NCBI GenBank assembly: GCA_013398275.1
Contig: VZSE01009546.1
Location: 511,076 to 575,075 of the forward strand
From: Promerops cafer
Lineage: Eukaryota > Chordata > Aves > Passeriformes > Nectariniidae
Length of the DNA stretch: 64,000 nucleotides
Direction: 5' to 3'
The position numbers were made by a program, and so were the translations under genes. Within the stretch, counting starts at the first letter, position 1, and each line of letters starts with the position of its first letter. Under the pieces are notes generated by a model. The model was given only the letters and a program-made list of their open reading frames with translations. It ran no database searches and had not been told where the DNA came from. This document shows positions 59,481 to 64,000 of this stretch, in pieces.

Positions 59481-61006
59481 ATGCTCAAGGAGCTTTACTG
59501 AAAATCTGGCTGTATGACATTCTTACTCAGTTAAATTCAATTGGTTCAGTGCTGCCTTACTTTCTGTGAAGAATTCTTTTGCTACCCTTTCTTACTTTTT
59601 TTTTTTAAGTTTAGCTTCAGTGCTAGTAGCAAGGGCTTGACTGCTGGTACACCAGCACTCCCCACACAATGTAACAGGCATCTGACTTTTTCTGAAAAGA
59701 TCATTAATTTGAATAAAATATGACTACATGAATTTATAAATCATATTTTCTTTTCAAAAGCAATACAAATAAATGCTCCTTCTATGTGACAATCTAGGAA
59801 TATAAAGTCGAAACTGTGTTTATCTGGACAAAGAGAGTCCACCAGATCTGGAGACCACCATAAAACCTCAGCTCAACCTCTGCACTATAACCCTCCCACT
59901 GTATTCATTCTTTGATCTTTTCTTGATTCTGGAAGTGCAGAGGTTCGTGCAAGTTAAGAGAGCCCATTCTACACTCTGATTCTAAAAGGTTGTGTGCTTG
60001 GTCTTGCAGAAGTCTTGCACAAAACTCATGAAGAGGTCCTCTAGCAGAACCTAGAGGTGAGCTCTTTTCGCCCCTTTTCCTGCTTTCCTGACTGGAACTA
60101 CAAGTCACAAGGCTAAAGAATTTATTTCAACCCTAGCCTTATTCCAGACAATGTGGTTTTAAATCTATTATATGCAACAGAAATTTCAGTATGAGGAAAA
60201 ATGTGTTCCTTTTCCTGCTAGGAGTGTTTAAAGAGTGATTTTGGAGATGACAGGCATGGTTTTGAGCTGCTTCCAGCTGAGAACTACAGCTAGCCATGTC
60301 ATTTTCTCTAGCCACTGACTAATTACGTACATTTTTAATGCTTTATAGGGGCTTCTATTTCTGCCACAATTTGGAAGGGAGCCTTTGTGCAGAGGATGAC
60401 TGTTTACATGGGAATATCACTACTTTATGTTCTTCATGAGACAGGCAGCAAGATCAGTGCTGACTTACCCCTTCCAAACAGGATTGTGGGGCAAGAAGGA
60501 AGGTGCAGGGCATGCTGCAGACTGAGGAGCAGAAGTGCAGGCTCAGAAAATGTTAATAGAGAAGGAGATTAAGCATCATCTTTGCTTTATCCAAGGAGCA
60601 AATAGGTGGGAAGGGTTTCTTAGGATCAGCCACAGGACTCTACCCCAGACTTGGTAAATGGAGAATAGTAATTCTGTGGTTTGTCTGTTTGTTTTATTGC
60701 TCTTGTTGAAGGCTATTAAAAAAAAAAAAAATCAACCAAAACCAACCAAACAACAAAAAAAGCCCCAACAATGCATTTCATGATTATGAGCTCTCACAGA
60801 AGGCCTCTGGGCCTTATGATTTGTTTATTTTTCTTTCAATTTTTCCATTTTTTTAAACAAAGAAAACAACCTTGTGAAATGGTAAGATTTTGTAGGAGTC
60901 ATATATAAGTTGTAACAGCTAGAAAGATTTTCAACAGCAAGCACTGCTTCTCAGGACTGCATCTTCCATCTATTTAGAAAAACAAGTGGAGGTTCTGCAG
61001 TTTACA
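59481..61006. other. unique sequence, no gene seen
   Basis: An A14 run at 60718-60731 leads into AACC/AAAC-rich sequence. Open frames at 59905-60108 and 60387-60572 are short and unrecognised. Confidence 0.5.
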
Positions 61007-61033
61007 CAGGCTTTTTACCAGGCTTTTTACCAG
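61007..61033. repeat. 12-base tandem duplication
   Basis: CAGGCTTTTTAC occurs twice in direct succession, followed by CAG. Confidence 0.92.
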
Positions 61034-64000
61034 CTGTACATATAGCCTTCTTCCTTTGCATCTTCTCAGGCAAAGTAAGTTTGTCAGATTTTCAGCTTTT
61101 TGACTCTGCATGTATGGCCTTTACAGACTTTTAAGCTTGTACTACATCAAGTAAGGCTTAAAGGAGCCAGAGATATCTACTGTGTCACAGGAAATATGTT
61201 CTCTCTGTATTCACCTGGCTTTGCTTCACTGCAGATTTTGTCTCAGTAACACAATTCTTCTATATATGCACCTGACAAATTAGTGAGAAATTTATGCCTA
61301 CTATGATGAAATTAAAAACAAATATTGAAGCCTAAAATTTCTGGAGAAATAGAAAACAAAGCAAATTAGCAAAACCTCAGAAACTGAAATTTACTTAATT
61401 TTTTTGTTTGTTTGTTTACATGCACCTGGAAAGCTCAAGGTTTTCACTGAATCTGGAGATGAGGCAAAGCAGGATTTTGAAAAAGAAAATTATTCTGAGT
61501 ATTGGTGCTGAAGGGAGATTCCTTCATTCTCTTTTTTGAGATCCATTTCTTTTAATGTGTAAAAGACTGATGAGGGCAAAGGGCAGTCATTCTTTTCTTT
61601 GGAATGCATGTATGATTTCAAATAAAGATGCTTAACAAATGGAAAGATTAGTATTTCTGCACATTTTAAATGAGTCATGCGTGACAGTAGCCTAATTCTT
61701 TTTATACAATCCAAGTTCACACAAAGAATGCATTAAACATGAGAAATGCATGGCTATTTTTACATATTCAAGACTTTTTAATGGAACATCAAAACCAGAA
61801 AATGTTCACAAGGATGAGGCCTTCTGGGAATATGCTATTATGTTTTTCATAAGAATAAATAATTCAAATTTTTATCATCATAAGTTTTTCTTTTATGGTG
61901 CCCTATCTAAATTATTATTTTGGTCTAGACACAACAAGAATTTGAGCATGTTGGACAGTTGTTGCTAGAAGCATTGGAGAAACTTGCCTCTTTAGTCTTA
62001 GACCATATGTTCCCTATTCCTTTATTGAGTGCATGTTCTTAAGAAATTTAATTGCAAATAGTCTTATCTATCAAAAAGCTGTGGGAGCTGTAATGACTTG
62101 AACCAAACCTATTTATGTTGTATGTTCAAATGGTAGTGACAAGTGGTAAATTTTTCTCTCTCCGTATCAGAGTAAGGGCAGTTATTTGACTATAACCATT
62201 TTACCTGTGACAGTTACATGGAGATTCCAAAAGGCAATCTGAGACCCCCCGCTTTGGTTTCTTCTCAGGTTGGGTCTCCCAGAATTATCTTATCAAAATA
62301 TTCAACTGGTCACTTAAACCAAGACTTTGGATGCTTCTGCTGTCTATACATCATAAAGAGTTTCACAGTAAAGTCATATCTGTGCTTCATTTTAATATTT
62401 TCCAGCAAGGGGTTGAAAAGACTGAGACAGCTGTAGGACACAGATGTTGATATTTGAAATGATTTATCTCCCCCTCAGTACCTCTAGCTAAGAAGTTGAC
62501 TTTGCTGTTTTCACTGTGACTCTTAGTGAGTATTTGGTTAATCTGGGGTCAGCCTTCTTGCAGATGGCGCTTTGTGACTGCTGAAAATGTGCTTTCCAGA
62601 ATGAATTTTGTGGTTAATATTGTTTAAGCTTTTCTCTCTCTGAGTGGAATTGATGTTTAAATTAATTAAAATTTAGTGGTAAGGATGAAGAATTCTTTTT
62701 GTCAAGTTTTGCTTGAAGTGGACATGGAAGAGCCTGTTTCTGGGATCTGGCTTCCTAAATGATAGTGCTCCTCAGATTCATGAGTAAATTTACTCTCCCA
62801 GTTATACCAAGAGTCAGACTTATAAAAAGAGGTTCATCAGTTCTCTGTGCATATGTCCCATTATGTTCCTATTCCTAATGGCACGTTGTGTCTTGAGCTT
62901 TGTTAAATCTTTTAATTAAAACATGTTAACAAAGCCTAAGAAAAATAAATGAAACTACTCACAAGAAAATTAAATTGAGAAGCTAAGCTCATTTATAATT
63001 ATTGTATTTCAATTAGGCTTTACTAGGGCAGGGTGAAGGTAGAGATAAAAAGAAACTACTTTGATGTCTGAGTTTCATAAATATTTCTAGTGTCGTATTT
63101 GTGAAGTCCACAATACTAATGATAACAGTTTACTGCATGCAAGCTTTTTCATGCCAATTACTATACTTAAGAATTCAGTCATAATATTACATCAAAACAT
63201 GTCAAGGCTTGGTTTGTAAACCAGGTTTTCTTTATTGCACTTAGGGGAAGTACGACTACTCACACCTCTGATTCACAAATTCAGTAGACTTTATAGTTAC
63301 CTTGCCAGAAGTCCTGATTTGTTCAGTTTATAGAATTTTACTAGTTGACTTAGATCAGGTCCAAATCTCTTAGCTAGATTAGAGAATATTTGTTAGACAG
63401 AAAAAGTGTACTTTATTTCTCACTACTATTCATCAAATATAATCTTCTAGTTTTTCCATCTTATCATCTGCTTCTAAATTAAGGAATCATAAAATAAAAG
63501 AAACCTTCTAGTGATGTAGATACTTACTGTCAGTCACCTCTTCATGTTTCTTACCATCATAAAATGTTTTGCTTTCCCAAGCTTTAAAGTGTAAAAGTTT
63601 TAAAACTTCAGAAGTCAGTCTTAATCTTTCACATTTTTGATAAGTTCATGAATTAAAATTTATTAATTTTGGAAGACCTAATAATGCTAGCCAGCTCATT
63701 ACACACTATCTTCTATTCCCAAGAGCTATGCTTTCCTAAATTATAATAATTTTTAAAATAATTAACAACAAATTGCCATACAAAGGAAGTAGTGGCACTC
63801 ATTTTAAAATGACATTTCTTTTTTTATTCAAAGTTTATGGCTCAAAAGATCAAATAACTTCCAACAATTGTTGCTGATTTTCTTCCTGAATTTCTTAACT
63901 CTTCTAAAGTAGTGCTTGTTACAAGTGTGATTCTTTCTTGCAGCACATGAAAACACCCATTAATTTTCATAGGGATGACCCTAGATGAGCTAAGTTAATG
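61034..64000. other. unique AT-rich sequence, no gene seen
   Basis: No mobile element, exon or RNA gene was recognised up to the window edge. A short (TTTG)n run lies near 61402. Confidence 0.55.

Noticed and set aside
1..64000. CRISPR arrays, operons, bacterial or viral genes, rRNA genes
   Set aside because: No spaced direct-repeat arrays, ribosome-binding sites, compact gene packing or rRNA sequence were seen; the DNA is clearly vertebrate.

Overview
The window reads as vertebrate nuclear DNA from a bird, most likely a passerine. The direct evidence is the repeat content: three fragments of CR1, the dominant avian LINE, and one SINE whose tRNA-Ile-like head is joined to a CR1-type tail. 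That is the architecture of the passerine family TguSINE1. Base composition is AT-rich, CpG is scarce, microsatellites are scattered, and no long open frames stand out, which is typical of a macrochromosomal gene desert or of one very large intron. Nothing in the sequence shows which of the two it is.

No complete protein-coding gene can be supported. Open frames of about 110 codons are expected by chance in 64 kb of DNA this AT-rich, so length alone was not treated as evidence. Four places have somewhat better, still weak, claims to being coding or exonic: a minus-strand frame at 836-1186 with an acceptor-like start and an overlapping AATAAA; a decayed minus-strand coding remnant at 9500-9890 whose fragments run in the same order and spacing as the coiled coil of SYCP1; a possible exon at 26885-27098; and a possible 105-base phase 1-1 exon at 44106-44210. 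A 2.6 kb tract at 22060-24665 is A-rich on the minus strand and holds many broken lysine-rich frames of uncertain origin.

Layout: 1-5.6 kb is unique sequence with an (AAAC)n array and a regulatory-looking block near 4 kb. A CR1 tail lies at 5.65 kb and a long poly-A tract with the window's only ambiguous base at 6.4-6.5 kb. The SYCP1-like remnant is near 9.7 kb, and two adjoining perfect hairpins sit at 14.9 kb. Blocks with enhancer-like site density occur near 14.5, 18, 19.7, 29.7, 40.5, 44.9, 46 and 59 kb. A pentanucleotide array is at 26.8 kb, an internally deleted CR1 at 32.8-33.1 kb, a perfect (CA)27 at 40.3 kb, a third CR1 at 42.1-42.6 kb and the SINE at 45.1-45.3 kb. From 46 to 64 kb the sequence is almost free of recognisable elements.

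If the window has a function it is most likely regulatory, as islands of candidate non-coding elements in AT-rich unique DNA. Those calls rest on motif content only; no alignment was possible, so their confidences are low.
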